Assembly (NCBI RefSeq): GCF_023715105.1
Contig: NZ_JAMBNO010000028.1
Coordinates: 1-39,138, forward strand
Origin: Hydrogenophaga intermedia
GTDB taxonomy: Bacteria; Pseudomonadota; Gammaproteobacteria; Burkholderiales; Burkholderiaceae_C
Direction: 5' to 3'
Length of the DNA stretch: 39,138 nt
The notes beneath the pieces were generated by a model that saw nothing but the letters and a program-made list of their open reading frames with translations, had not been told where the DNA came from and ran no database searches. How positions within the stretch are numbered: the first letter of the stretch is position 1; the number at the start of each line of letters is the position of its first letter. The translations under genes and the position numbers were made by a program. Positions 16,940 through 24,041 of this stretch are shown piece by piece.

Positions 16940-17575
16940 TCACCACCTCAGCAGCCGCGGACCGAGGACCGCGCCCAGCAGCCCAGTCAGCAGGACTCCC
17001 AGCGAGTACCAGACTGCCACAAACGTGGCCGAGACCTCAGGACACACCAGGGAATAACCCATGGCGCCCAGTGCGCCGGCCATCAATCCAGCGTTGAAGC
17101 CGGCAGCCCGCAGTTGGGTGGGTGCGAGTCCGCGAAGCGCCCACAGTGCGCCGGCCAGTGCCGGCAACGAAAGCGCCACCACATTCGTTGGGCAGCTGAG
17201 CCAGGTTTCGCCAAACAGGGCCGCCATGCGTTGATCCGGCGCGCTGGACACCAGCGTGAGCGCGCCCAGGGCCAGCATGGTGGCAAACACAGCCAACACG
17301 GCCCGCACGGGCCAGTGCGTGCGCGCCACCGGCCGGGAAAGCCTCGCCGTCAACCAGCCAGCCGCCAGCGCCAAGCTGCCGCCGTACATGAGCTTCAGCC
17401 ACGGTGCCTGCGTAGCCCACATCGTCACTGGGATCGATCCCATGCTCACCAGCGCGGACAAGGCGCTGGCGATCAAGCCAAGCGCCACCACTGGGGCCAG
17501 TCGCCGCAGCACGGGCGCCTGGGGGGCAGGCCCTGCGCCCTTGGCCAACATCTCGATCAACGATTGCGTTTTCAT
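16940..17575 (-). CDS. nrsF: NrsF-family (DUF1109) membrane anti-sigma factor
   Basis: A 211-residue integral membrane protein with about six hydrophobic helices, beginning MKTQSLIEMLAKGAGPAPQAPVLRRLAP, the usual cytosolic N-terminus of DUF1109/NrsF proteins. In Caulobacter NrsF holds the ECF factor SigF inactive and conserved Cys residues sense metals or oxidants. Here LSCPTNVVAL and YSLVCPEVSATF each keep one Cys in a periplasm- or membrane-facing position. The ATG overlaps the sigma factor stop (ATGA), the expected sigma/anti-sigma arrangement. The arsS operon starts about 100 bases downstream. Confidence 0.88.
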   Translation of the reverse strand: MKTQSLIEMLAKGAGPAPQAPVLRRLAPVVALGLIASALSALVSMGSIPVTMWATQAPWLKLMYGGSLALAAGWLTARLSRPVARTHWPVRAVLAVFATMLALGALTLVSSAPDQRMAALFGETWLSCPTNVVALSLPALAGALWALRGLAPTQLRAAGFNAGLMAGALGAMGYSLVCPEVSATFVAVWYSLGVLLTGLLGAVLGPRLLRW

Positions 17576-18138
17576 GTTCCTGTGTCTTTCACCCATTGCG
17601 CCAGCCGCTTCAACCCTCTGTGCACCTGTACCTTGATGGCCGACTCCGAGATGCCGGTGCGCATCGATGCTTCGGTTACCGACAGCCCCTCGATCTTCGT
17701 CAACACGATGGCCTGACGTTGAACATGTGGCAACTCCTGAAGCAGCCTTTCAAGGTCTCGCTGCGCACCATCTTCGACCGGCTCGGCTGCCAGCAAGGCC
17801 TCGTCCACATCGTCCAGCGCGTCGTGGAGGTTCTCCCGCCGCCCACGGCGCCTCCAGAGATCGACCAGCTTGTGGCGAGCGATCGCGGTGACCCAGGCGC
17901 TGACTGGCAACGTCGGGTCAAAGGTTCCGCGTTGCAGATGAAGTGCCAGCAGCGTTTCCTGCACCAGGTCTTCGATGTCGTCTGGCGTCGACTGCATGCG
18001 CCGCCGCAGGAATCCGCGGATGCGCAACGCGATCTTCTCCAGCGCCTCGCGGTAAGCGACCTCATCGCCTTGCTGCGCACGCAGCCACAGCGGTTTCAGG
18101 CTGGCTTCGAAATCGTTGGGACCTGTCTCTCTAGGCAT
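17572..18138 (-). CDS. sigF: ECF sigma factor, SigF-type (NrsF-controlled)
   Basis: 188 residues. Region 2 covers LRAQQGDEVAYREALEKIALRIRGFLRRRM and DDIEDLVQETLLALHLQRGTFDP, with the promoter-melting/-10-binding part AWVTAIARHKLVDLWRRRGRR. Region 4 is LQELPHVQRQAIVLTKIEGLSVTEASMRTGISESAIKVQVHRGLKRL, the -35-reading helix-turn-helix. It directs RNA polymerase to a dedicated promoter set and is held by the overlapping NrsF membrane protein. The open frame extends upstream to 18504, but the M at 18138 fits family length. An exact GTAACC-N16-CGAA element ends one base before this ATG, implying autoregulation with a leaderless transcript or a misjudged start. Confidence 0.9.
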   Translation of the reverse strand: MPRETGPNDFEASLKPLWLRAQQGDEVAYREALEKIALRIRGFLRRRMQSTPDDIEDLVQETLLALHLQRGTFDPTLPVSAWVTAIARHKLVDLWRRRGRRENLHDALDDVDEALLAAEPVEDGAQRDLERLLQELPHVQRQAIVLTKIEGLSVTEASMRTGISESAIKVQVHRGLKRLAQWVKDTGT

Positions 18139-18164
18139 TTCGTGGCAGCGGCTGCTTTGGTTAC
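18139..18164 (-). promoter_or_regulatory. SigF-type ECF promoter abutting the sigma factor start
   Basis: On the minus strand GTAACC (18164-18159), 16 bases, CGAA (18142-18139): the full consensus as I recall it for Caulobacter SigF. The sigma factor ATG begins at the very next base (18138), so transcription would start inside or at the start codon. Confidence 0.6.
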
Positions 18165-18235
18165 ACAAATGGGGGGGCGGCATGAACAAGTGCCGACCAA
18201 AGGCAGGGTTGTTGGCCCGGGATTCTGCACTGCCT

Positions 18236-18261
18236 GTAACCGAAAGGCCTCCGGCTTCGTA
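18236..18261 (+). promoter_or_regulatory. SigF-type ECF promoter of the DUF547 gene
   Basis: GTAACC (18236-18241), 16 bases, CGTA (18258-18261), diverging from the sigma factor's own element. The leader to the ATG at 18307 would be about 40 bases. Confidence 0.7.
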
Positions 18262-18306
18262 AATCAAAGGCCCTTCCATCCCTTTCAACCCGTCAAGACA
18301 AGCCAG

Positions 18307-19206
18307 ATGAAAACTTCTTCCACGCCCGCCTCGCGCGTGGTCACGACGCAGCCCTTGTCCGTGGGCCCTGTCATGAGCACCAGCCGACGCCAGCTTTTCC
18401 TCTTCACTGCCGGGTGCCTGCCGGCCTTGTGGCCCCTGGGCCACAGCCATGCTGCAGTGTTCGATCACAGCCACGCCGCCTGGACCGGTCTGCTCAAACG
18501 GCATGTCGTGCTGCTTCGCGGCGGGCAGGCATCGCAGGTTCGCTACGCAGGCTTCTCAAAGGACCGCGGGGACCTCACGGCCTATCTGTCGTCACTTTCC
18601 GCCGTCACCATTGACGGGTTCTCGGCCTTCTCCCTGGCGCAGCGCCAGGCGTTCCTGATCAACGCCTACAACGCGTTCACCGTCGAACTGATCCTCACCA
18701 AATACCCGGACCTGACGTCGATCAAGGAGTTGGGCAGCCTCCTCTCCAGTCCCTGGAAGCCGAAATGGATTTCCCTGCTGGGCAGCAAGGTGTCGCTGGA
18801 CGACATCGAACACGGCATGCTGCGCAAGCGGGGCGTCTATGACGATCCCAGGGTGCATTTCGCCGTGAACTGCGCGTCCATCGGGTGTCCAATGTTGCGC
18901 GAAGAAGCCTTTGTAGCAACGCGCATCGACGCCCAACTGGAGGAGCAGTCGAACCGTTTCATGGCTGACCGGACGCGCAACCGGTTTGACGAAGCCGCGG
19001 GGCGACTGCAACTCTCGCGTATCTTTGACTGGTATGCCGACGATTTCAAGCGAGGTGATCGGGGCGTCACCTCATTGCACGGTTTTGCCGGGCTGTACGC
19101 CGAACGCTTGTCGGACTCTGCAGCGGGCCGAGATCGGATCCGCAGCGGGCGCGTTGACATCACCTACCTCGACTACGACTGGTCCCTGAACGACGCAAGC
19201 CGCTGA
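18307..19206 (+). CDS. DUF547 protein with probable Tat signal
   Basis: About 299 residues from 18307; an in-frame ATG at 18373 gives 277. The N-terminus has STSRRQLFLFTAG followed by a hydrophobic stretch ending near HSHA, a twin-arginine-like export signal, so it is probably periplasmic. The DUF547 domain shows FSLAQRQAFLINAYNAFTVELIL, TSIKELGSLL, VSLDDIEHGMLR, DPRVHFAVNCASIGCPMLREEAF and the late LSRIFDWYADDF. The NCASIGCP motif with two Cys is the family hallmark; biochemical function is unknown. A SigF-type promoter precedes it, and it faces away from sigF-nrsF. DUF547 genes are often seen near metal or bufferin loci. Confidence 0.87.
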   Translation: MKTSSTPASRVVTTQPLSVGPVMSTSRRQLFLFTAGCLPALWPLGHSHAAVFDHSHAAWTGLLKRHVVLLRGGQASQVRYAGFSKDRGDLTAYLSSLSAVTIDGFSAFSLAQRQAFLINAYNAFTVELILTKYPDLTSIKELGSLLSSPWKPKWISLLGSKVSLDDIEHGMLRKRGVYDDPRVHFAVNCASIGCPMLREEAFVATRIDAQLEEQSNRFMADRTRNRFDEAAGRLQLSRIFDWYADDFKRGDRGVTSLHGFAGLYAERLSDSAAGRDRIRSGRVDITYLDYDWSLNDASR

Positions 19207-19212
19207 GTCGTT

Positions 19213-19461
19213 TTACTGAGGGTGACGCACGTCTTCGCGAGGCAGCTGGCTTCTGCTGACTTCGTTCTTGGCTGCGCTGTAGCTGGACACGAGGTAGGGC
19301 ACCAGGTAGTTGAGCGCCACGTGCATCCACGAAGGCGCGTGAGAGGCCAGGACGGCCTCACCCTGATTGATCACATTGAGTGCAGTGCCGACCACGGCTG
19401 ACACACGCAGTGCGTTCAGGACGATGGATCTGGACAAGGCGGTGCTGACAAGTTGTTTCAT
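19213..19461 (-). CDS. nrtS: NrtS-like small membrane protein
   Basis: An 82-residue protein with two hydrophobic segments: VLNALRVSAVVGTALNVINQGEAVL and WMHVALNYLVPYLVSSYSAAKNEV. The pattern VVGT-LNLINQG and YLVPYxVxxY matches the NrtS family, described in cyanobacteria as a nitrate/nitrite transporter component and present as a small protein in many proteobacteria. No other nitrogen gene is nearby. An exact GTAACC-N16-CGAA promoter lies 25 bases upstream, placing it in the SigF set. It diverges from bufA, and its stop lies 6 bases from the DUF547 stop on the opposite strand. Confidence 0.75.
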   Translation of the reverse strand: MKQLVSTALSRSIVLNALRVSAVVGTALNVINQGEAVLASHAPSWMHVALNYLVPYLVSSYSAAKNEVSRSQLPREDVRHPQ

Positions 19462-19485
19462 TGAAGGGCTTCGTGTGATGTCAGC

Positions 19486-19511
19486 TTCGTTCGCTGGACC
19501 CGATCGGTTAC
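19486..19511 (-). promoter_or_regulatory. SigF-type ECF promoter of nrtS
   Basis: On the minus strand GTAACC (19511-19506), 16 bases, CGAA (19489-19486), a full match to the recalled SigF consensus. The predicted leader to the ATG at 19461 is roughly 18 bases. Confidence 0.75.
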
Positions 19512-19546
19512 ACGACCGATCAGGAAAAGAATCTTTTGGTTTTGAT

Positions 19547-19571
19547 GTAACGAACCGGACGCGCTTTCGAC
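19547..19571 (+). promoter_or_regulatory. SigF-type ECF promoter of the bufferin operon
   Basis: GTAACG (19547-19552), 15 bases, CGAC (19568-19571). The spacer is one base shorter than in the other five copies. The leader to the bufA ATG at 19657 would be about 80 bases. It diverges from the nrtS promoter. Confidence 0.6.
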
Positions 19572-19656
19572 CATGCAGGGTAGGCCAGATTGTCTGACCT
19601 GCCCGCTCGGAGGACTTTCCATGAGCGGATTTGCCAACCCCTTGCAGGAGTCATTC

Positions 19657-19977
19657 ATGGAAAACACTGTCGATCGTCGCACCGCCACCCGCCTCGCATC
19701 CGGCGCCGCCCTGGCCCTGGCCATGGGTACCGCACTCACGCTGGTGGCCGCACCGGTTGCCGCGCAGAGCGCGGACAAAGAAAAATGCTTCGGCGTCGCG
19801 CTGAAGGGCAAGAACGATTGCGCCGCCGGGCCGGGCACCACCTGCGCCGGCACTTCCAAAGTGGACTACCAGGGCAACGCCTGGTCGCTGGTTCCAAAAG
19901 GAACGTGCGAGAAGACCGCATCGCCCAAGTCGCCATCCGGATTCGGGCAATTGAAGGAGTTCAAGGAAAAGGCTTGA
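19657..19977 (+). CDS. bufA: Bufferin precursor BufA1 (DUF2282)
   Basis: A 106-residue precursor of a ribosomally made copper-binding peptide. After a basic N-terminus, a hydrophobic signal (residues 13-37, ending APVAAQ) targets it for export. The core has C44 (EKCFGVA), C55 (KNDCAAG), C63 ([16 protein letters not shown]) and C84 (PKGTCEK), the four-Cys DUF2282 pattern. In characterised bufferins the MNIO enzyme BufB converts core Cys to thiooxazole-type groups and the product binds copper. CAGGAG at 19645-19650 supports this start; the in-frame ATG at 19621 is less likely. It heads a SigF-type operon with bufB, bufC and a DoxX gene. Confidence 0.9.
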   Translation: MENTVDRRTATRLASGAALALAMGTALTLVAAPVAAQSADKEKCFGVALKGKNDCAAGPGTTCAGTSKVDYQGNAWSLVPKGTCEKTASPKSPSGFGQLKEFKEKA

Positions 19978-20013
19978 TCCGCCTGAGTGCACTCTCACCA
20001 ACCAGGCCTTCTC

Positions 20014-20940
20014 ATGGAGCTCACCGCCCAGCATCGCAAAACCGCCTTGGGGATTGGCGCGCTGCCAATGCGGGGTGGGCTGGGCCTGAAGGCAGAGCAC
20101 TTCGCCCACGTTCGGGACACCCGTCCCGACGTGGGCTTCTTCGAGGTTCATGCCGAAAACCATCTGGTGGCGGGTGGGCCGATGCTGCGCCACCTTGCAG
20201 CGGTCCGCGCTGACTACCCGCTGACCATCCATGGTGTCGGTTTGTCGATCGGATCGGAAGCTGGCCTGGACGAAGAACACCTCAAGGCGGTAACGGCGCT
20301 GGTGCAGCGTTTCGAGCCGGCGGTCTTCTCCGAACACCTGGCATGGTCGTCCCACAACAGCACGCACTTCAACGATCTGCTCCCATTGCCGTACAACCTG
20401 CCTACCCTTCACAGGGTCTGCCGGCACATCGACCAGATCCAGAACCGCATGGGGCGGCCTTTGTTGCTGGAGAACCCCTCCACCTACTTGTCATGGGCGG
20501 CGTCCACCTGGAGCGAGGGCGCCTTCATGAGCGAGGTGGTTCAGCGAACCGGCTGCGGTCTGCTGCTGGACGTGAACAACGTGTACGTGTCGGCGATCAA
20601 CCAGGGCGCGGACCCCGTCGCTGCCCTGCTCGAACTGCCACTGCGCCACGCCGGGCAGATTCACCTTGCCGGGTTTGCCGAATCGTTTGACAGCTCGGGC
20701 GTGCGCCTGCTCATTGACAACCATGGCGCCAGCGTCGCCAGTGCGGTCTGGGCCTTGTTCGACACGGTGCTGGCTCGGGTGGGGCCCGTGCCCACCTTGC
20801 TGGAGCGTGACCAGAACATCCCTGCGTTTGCCGTGCTGATGGCCGAGGTGGGCTTGGCAGACTCGAAGCTGGCGCGTGCCAACCGATCACTGGATGCTAC
20901 AGCCTTGATCCATGCCATGACACCCGAGGTGGTGCGATGA
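20014..20940 (+). CDS. bufB: MNIO (DUF692) bufferin-modifying enzyme BufB
   Basis: A 308-residue TIM-barrel enzyme of the multinuclear non-heme iron oxidase family, which modifies Cys residues of the bufferin precursor. Family landmarks in order: MRGGLGLKAEHF, VGFFEVHAENHLVAGG (metal-binding Glu region), LTIHGVGLSIGS (H73), VFSEHLAWS, LLENPSTYL, GLLLDVNNVYVSAIN, GQIHLAGF and DNHGASV. A GTG at 19987 in frame is an alternative start. It lies 36 bases after bufA, and its stop overlaps the bufC ATG (ATGA). BufB acts with BufC, which brings the precursor to the enzyme. Confidence 0.93.
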   Translation: MELTAQHRKTALGIGALPMRGGLGLKAEHFAHVRDTRPDVGFFEVHAENHLVAGGPMLRHLAAVRADYPLTIHGVGLSIGSEAGLDEEHLKAVTALVQRFEPAVFSEHLAWSSHNSTHFNDLLPLPYNLPTLHRVCRHIDQIQNRMGRPLLLENPSTYLSWAASTWSEGAFMSEVVQRTGCGLLLDVNNVYVSAINQGADPVAALLELPLRHAGQIHLAGFAESFDSSGVRLLIDNHGASVASAVWALFDTVLARVGPVPTLLERDQNIPAFAVLMAEVGLADSKLARANRSLDATALIHAMTPEVVR

Positions 20941-21707
20941 GCCACCACAGCTTCGCCCACGCGCTGCTGGACCCCTCCCTGCCTGTGCCGGCGGGTCTTG
21001 TGTTGCGGGGTGGTGGAAATCTGGCCGATCGCTTCGCGGTGCACCGCAACAACACCGTCGTCTCGCTGGTCGATGCCTTGCTCGCCATCTACCCAGTGAC
21101 GGCAGAGCTGGTCGGCGAGCCGTTCTTTCGCAGCATGGCTGCGGTCTACGTCCGGCAGTCCCCTCCCCACCAGCCTGTGCTGGTGCGCTACGCAGCGGAT
21201 TTCGATCGCTTCATTGCGCAGTTCGAGCCCGCTGAAAGCGTGCCCTATTTGCCGTCGGTGGCGCGCGTCGAAGCGGCCTGCATGCACAGCCTGCATGCGG
21301 CCGACGACATCCCCATGGACATTGCCCTGGTGGCCGAGGTGATCGCCGACGGCGACACGCTGCTGCAGCGCGGGTGCCGCCTGGATGCATCCCTCGTGCC
21401 CTTGAGCCTGAGCCATGCCGGCGCCGACGTCTGGATGGCGCACCAGCCCGGGTCGGACCTGCTTTTGTCCACCATAGATACCACGCGATCTCAGGACGTC
21501 TTCGTCCTCCGCCGCGGGGACGGTGTGGTGGTGTGGGAGCCGCCGGTGGGCACGGTCGCGCTGGTTCGACTTCTCATGGACGGTGTACCACTGGCAAAGG
21601 CCGTGCAAGGGATGGGAACGCAGCACGACAACTTCGATTTTTCAATCAGCCTGGCGGGTTTGTTGCACCACGGCCTGGTGGTTGATCTCCCCCTTTGCAA
21701 CGCATGA
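20937..21707 (+). CDS. bufC: BufC (DUF2063) partner of the MNIO enzyme
   Basis: 256 residues. The N-terminal DUF2063 domain (about 5-95) shows FAHALLDPSLPVPAGL, RFAVHRNNTVVSLVDALLAIYPVTAELVGEPFFRSMAAVYV and PVLVRYAADFDRFIAQF. The C-terminal part has PLSLSHAGADVWMAHQPG and VVVWEPPVGTVALVRLLMDG, resembling the winged-helix-like RRE portion that binds RiPP precursors in such partners. BufC forms a complex with BufB and presents BufA. It is ATGA-coupled to bufB, and a DoxX gene follows 12 bases later. Confidence 0.92.
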   Translation: MSHHSFAHALLDPSLPVPAGLVLRGGGNLADRFAVHRNNTVVSLVDALLAIYPVTAELVGEPFFRSMAAVYVRQSPPHQPVLVRYAADFDRFIAQFEPAESVPYLPSVARVEAACMHSLHAADDIPMDIALVAEVIADGDTLLQRGCRLDASLVPLSLSHAGADVWMAHQPGSDLLLSTIDTTRSQDVFVLRRGDGVVVWEPPVGTVALVRLLMDGVPLAKAVQGMGTQHDNFDFSISLAGLLHHGLVVDLPLCNA

Positions 21708-21719
21708 CTGGAGCAACTC

Positions 21720-22253
21720 ATGGAATCCGCATCACCATCGCCCGCCCGCACCCAACCGGCCTCACTGCTCGATCGACTGGCCGATCTGGTGGCCCATTGC
21801 CACTTCGCCATGACGCGCCTGCCGAACTCATTGCTGGCGCTGCTCGCGCGGTTTTCGATCGCTGCGGTGTTCTGGAAATCGGGCCAGACCAAGATCGAAG
21901 GACTGACCATCGACTTCATCAACGGCGATTTCGTGCTGGGATGGCCCAAGCTTTCCGAGAATGCCGTGTTCCTGTTCGCAGATGAATACCGCTTGCCCAT
22001 CGTTGCGCCGCACTTGGCGGCCTGGATGGCCGCGTTCAGCGAACATCTTTTTCCCATTCTGTTGCTGATAGGTCTGTCCACCCGTTTCTCGGCGCTGGCG
22101 CTGCTGGGCATGACCACCGTCATCCAGGTCTTCGTGTATCCCGACGCCTACCCCACACACGGGGTCTGGGCCGCTGTGTTGCTATACCTCATGGCCCACG
22201 GCCCGGGCAAGATCTCGGTGGATGAGTTCATCCGCTACCCATCGCGTTGCTGA
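21720..22253 (+). CDS. DoxX-family membrane protein (BufD-type)
   Basis: A 177-residue protein with a DoxX domain of four hydrophobic helices: LLALLARFSIAAVFWKSGQTKI, the amphipathic LPIVAPHLAAWMAAFSEHLFPILLLIGLSTRF segment, ALALLGMTTVIQVFVYPDAY and VWAAVLLYLMAHGPGKISVD. DoxX proteins are the usual fourth member of bufferin operons and are thought to act in membrane redox or transport steps; the exact role is unknown. Tight spacing to bufC and the following YiiX-like gene suggests one transcript. Confidence 0.88.
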   Translation: MESASPSPARTQPASLLDRLADLVAHCHFAMTRLPNSLLALLARFSIAAVFWKSGQTKIEGLTIDFINGDFVLGWPKLSENAVFLFADEYRLPIVAPHLAAWMAAFSEHLFPILLLIGLSTRFSALALLGMTTVIQVFVYPDAYPTHGVWAAVLLYLMAHGPGKISVDEFIRYPSRC

Positions 22254-22278
22254 AGCGTGCACCGGGAAGGGAAGCACC

Positions 22279-23091
22279 GTGGGAAGCCTCGCCCGGTTCG
22301 TGGGACGCCAGCTGGCCCGCTACCTGGCGCGCGAGGTGCATGTGCATGGCACAGCGCCTCCCACGCCGGTGCAGTGGCTCAGGGACACGCTGGTGCCAGG
22401 CGATGTGTTGCTGATTGAGGGACACAGCCGGTTCAGCACTGCTATCAAATACCTCACCCAGTCCACCTGGTCGCACGCGGCCCTCTTTGTTGGTCGCGAA
22501 GCCCTGGTCGGCCAGGATGGAATAGAAAACCTGTGCTTCATCGAGGCCGATGTGCAGATGGGTGTGCGTGCCGTCGGTCTGGATCTGTTCGCGCCGCATC
22601 ACACACGCATCTGCAGACCGGTGGGTCTGCTCGCCGCCGACCGGCAAGCGCTGATCCAGCATGCCGTGGCCCAGCTCGGGCGGCAGTACGACCTGAGGAA
22701 CGTGATCGACCTGGCGCGTTACCTGTTCCCGACACCTCCGGTGCCTGCCCGTTTCCGACGTCGGATGCTCTCGCTGGGCAGCGGTGATCCCACCAAGGCT
22801 ATTTGCTCTACCCTGATTGCCCAAGCCTTCCAGGCCATCGGTTACCCCGTGCTGCCAGAGGTCCGGCTCATGAACCGCAACGATCCCCTGTGCCCCGATT
22901 GCCAGGACGAGATCTACATGGTTCGCCACCACAGCCTGTTTGCGCCGCGCGACTTCGATGTGTCGCCGTACTTCGACATCGTCAAACCGACCTTGCGGCA
23001 AGGGTTCGATTTTCATGGTGTCCAATGGGGCGACTTGACCACACCGGCGGCAACTAATCACGTTACCTTGACGACAGGATTCGACCGATGA
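22279..23091 (+). CDS. YiiX/YebB-like NlpC/P60-type cysteine hydrolase
   Basis: About 270 residues from a GTG at 22279, chosen because GGGAAGGGAA lies just upstream; an ATG at 22222 would overlap the DoxX gene. PGDVLLIEGHSRFSTAIKYLTQSTWSHAALFVG carries the likely catalytic His, and KAICSTLIAQAFQAIGYPV the Cys: the permuted papain-like order of YiiX proteins. FIEADVQMGVRAV follows the His motif. Such enzymes cleave amide bonds in cell-wall or lipid-linked substrates; the target is unknown. The stop overlaps the AhpD-like ATG (ATGA), so it is translationally coupled to a redox pair downstream of the buf genes. Confidence 0.8.
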   Translation: MGSLARFVGRQLARYLAREVHVHGTAPPTPVQWLRDTLVPGDVLLIEGHSRFSTAIKYLTQSTWSHAALFVGREALVGQDGIENLCFIEADVQMGVRAVGLDLFAPHHTRICRPVGLLAADRQALIQHAVAQLGRQYDLRNVIDLARYLFPTPPVPARFRRRMLSLGSGDPTKAICSTLIAQAFQAIGYPVLPEVRLMNRNDPLCPDCQDEIYMVRHHSLFAPRDFDVSPYFDIVKPTLRQGFDFHGVQWGDLTTPAATNHVTLTTGFDR

Positions 23092-23657
23092 GCTTCTTTC
23101 CCTCCCTGCCCGAGGACGCTGGCGTGCGCCACATCCTCACACTCAACCCGGAAGCCGGGCGAGCGCTGGTGGCGTTTCACACCGCAGCGCTGCGCAACGC
23201 CAGTCCGCTGACGCCCGCTCACAAAGAGCTGATCGCCGCCTACGTGTCTGGTCTGAACGCCTGCCAGTATTGCTACGGTGTGCATGCGCAGACCGCGCAG
23301 GCCTTCGGCATGGGTAAGGGTGTGCTGGAAGCCTTGTTGGCCGATGTGGATTCGGCCGATGTTGAAGAGCGACTCAAGCCGCTCTTGCGCTACGCGCGAA
23401 AACTCACCCTGGAGCCAACGCGCATGACCCAGGGGGATGCGCAAGCTGTCTTCGACGCCGGGTGGACCGAGATCGCGCTGCACGATGCCGTGCTCACCGT
23501 GTGCCTGTTCAATTTCATGAACCGGTTGCTCGAAGGTCATGGGGTCAAAGGCAACCCTGGCGTGTTCAACACGCGCGGGCAGGCGCTGCGTGACGACGGC
23601 TACGAACCGCTGTTGGCGTTTCTTGATGCGGCTGTCCAAGCCGCGCCGAGTGCATGA
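23088..23657 (+). CDS. AhpD-like carboxymuconolactone decarboxylase family peroxidase
   Basis: A 189-residue, mainly helical protein with the AhpD-type active site C59-x-x-C62 and H66 in LNACQYCYGVHAQTA. ELIAAYVSGLNAC and LKPLLRYARKLTLEP are family features. Members act as alkylhydroperoxidase-like thiol peroxidases or disulfide reductases. It is ATGA-coupled to the YiiX-like gene upstream, and its stop overlaps the ATG of the thioredoxin-like gene (ATGA again), so the thioredoxin is its likely electron donor. Physiological substrate unknown. Confidence 0.88.
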   Translation: MSFFPSLPEDAGVRHILTLNPEAGRALVAFHTAALRNASPLTPAHKELIAAYVSGLNACQYCYGVHAQTAQAFGMGKGVLEALLADVDSADVEERLKPLLRYARKLTLEPTRMTQGDAQAVFDAGWTEIALHDAVLTVCLFNFMNRLLEGHGVKGNPGVFNTRGQALRDDGYEPLLAFLDAAVQAAPSA

Positions 23658-23998
23658 CGCTGGACGTGGTGTGCCTGTGTGCCGATTGGTGCGGCACCTG
23701 CCGCGACTACCGGCCCGAATTCGAAACCTTGACAGGCGCACAGCCCGACTGGCGTACGCGCTGGGTTGATGTGGAAGATTTTGAGACCGTGCTCGACGAC
23801 GTCGACATCACAACCTTTCCCCTGATCCTGATCGTGGACGGCGCCGGTACGCTGTGCTTTGCTGGTCCGGTCACGCCCCAGCCAGGCATGCTGCAGCGAC
23901 TGTGCCAGGCAGCACAGCTAGGCTCACTCAGGGCCACTGAAGACCAAGCTGCGACCTGGCAGCCCTTGCTGCGCGTCCTGCAGATTCGAGACGAATAA
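23654..23998 (+). CDS. Thioredoxin-like protein
   Basis: A 114-residue thioredoxin fold without a signal peptide. The active site is W-C13-G-T-C16 within CADWCGTCRDYRPEFE, followed by WRTRWVDVEDFE and the cis-Pro segment TTFPLILIVDG. Two further Cys at 7 and 9 precede the active site, which is unusual. It is coupled to the AhpD-like gene by ATGA overlap and is probably its reductant. It ends the run of genes beginning at bufA, so a supporting role in handling bufferin Cys residues is possible but speculative. Confidence 0.85.
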   Translation: MTLDVVCLCADWCGTCRDYRPEFETLTGAQPDWRTRWVDVEDFETVLDDVDITTFPLILIVDGAGTLCFAGPVTPQPGMLQRLCQAAQLGSLRATEDQAATWQPLLRVLQIRDE

Positions 23999-24041
23999 GC
24001 ATCCTTACCGTCTTTTATTTGACCAGAAGTATCATCTGGCT

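Noticed and set aside
17596..18306. A long plus-strand frame (536 codons) joining antisense-sigF sequence to the DUF547 protein
   Set aside because: The first 230 codons are a shadow of the sigma factor. The SigF-type promoter at 18236-18261 and a signal peptide after 18307 place the true start later.
20290..20316. GTAACG followed by CGAG inside bufB, resembling the SigF element
   Set aside because: The spacer is 17, it lies within coding sequence and no gene starts downstream. Other intragenic GTAAC copies (for example 15354, 16744, 17676, 22841 and 26098) also lack the second half at the right distance.
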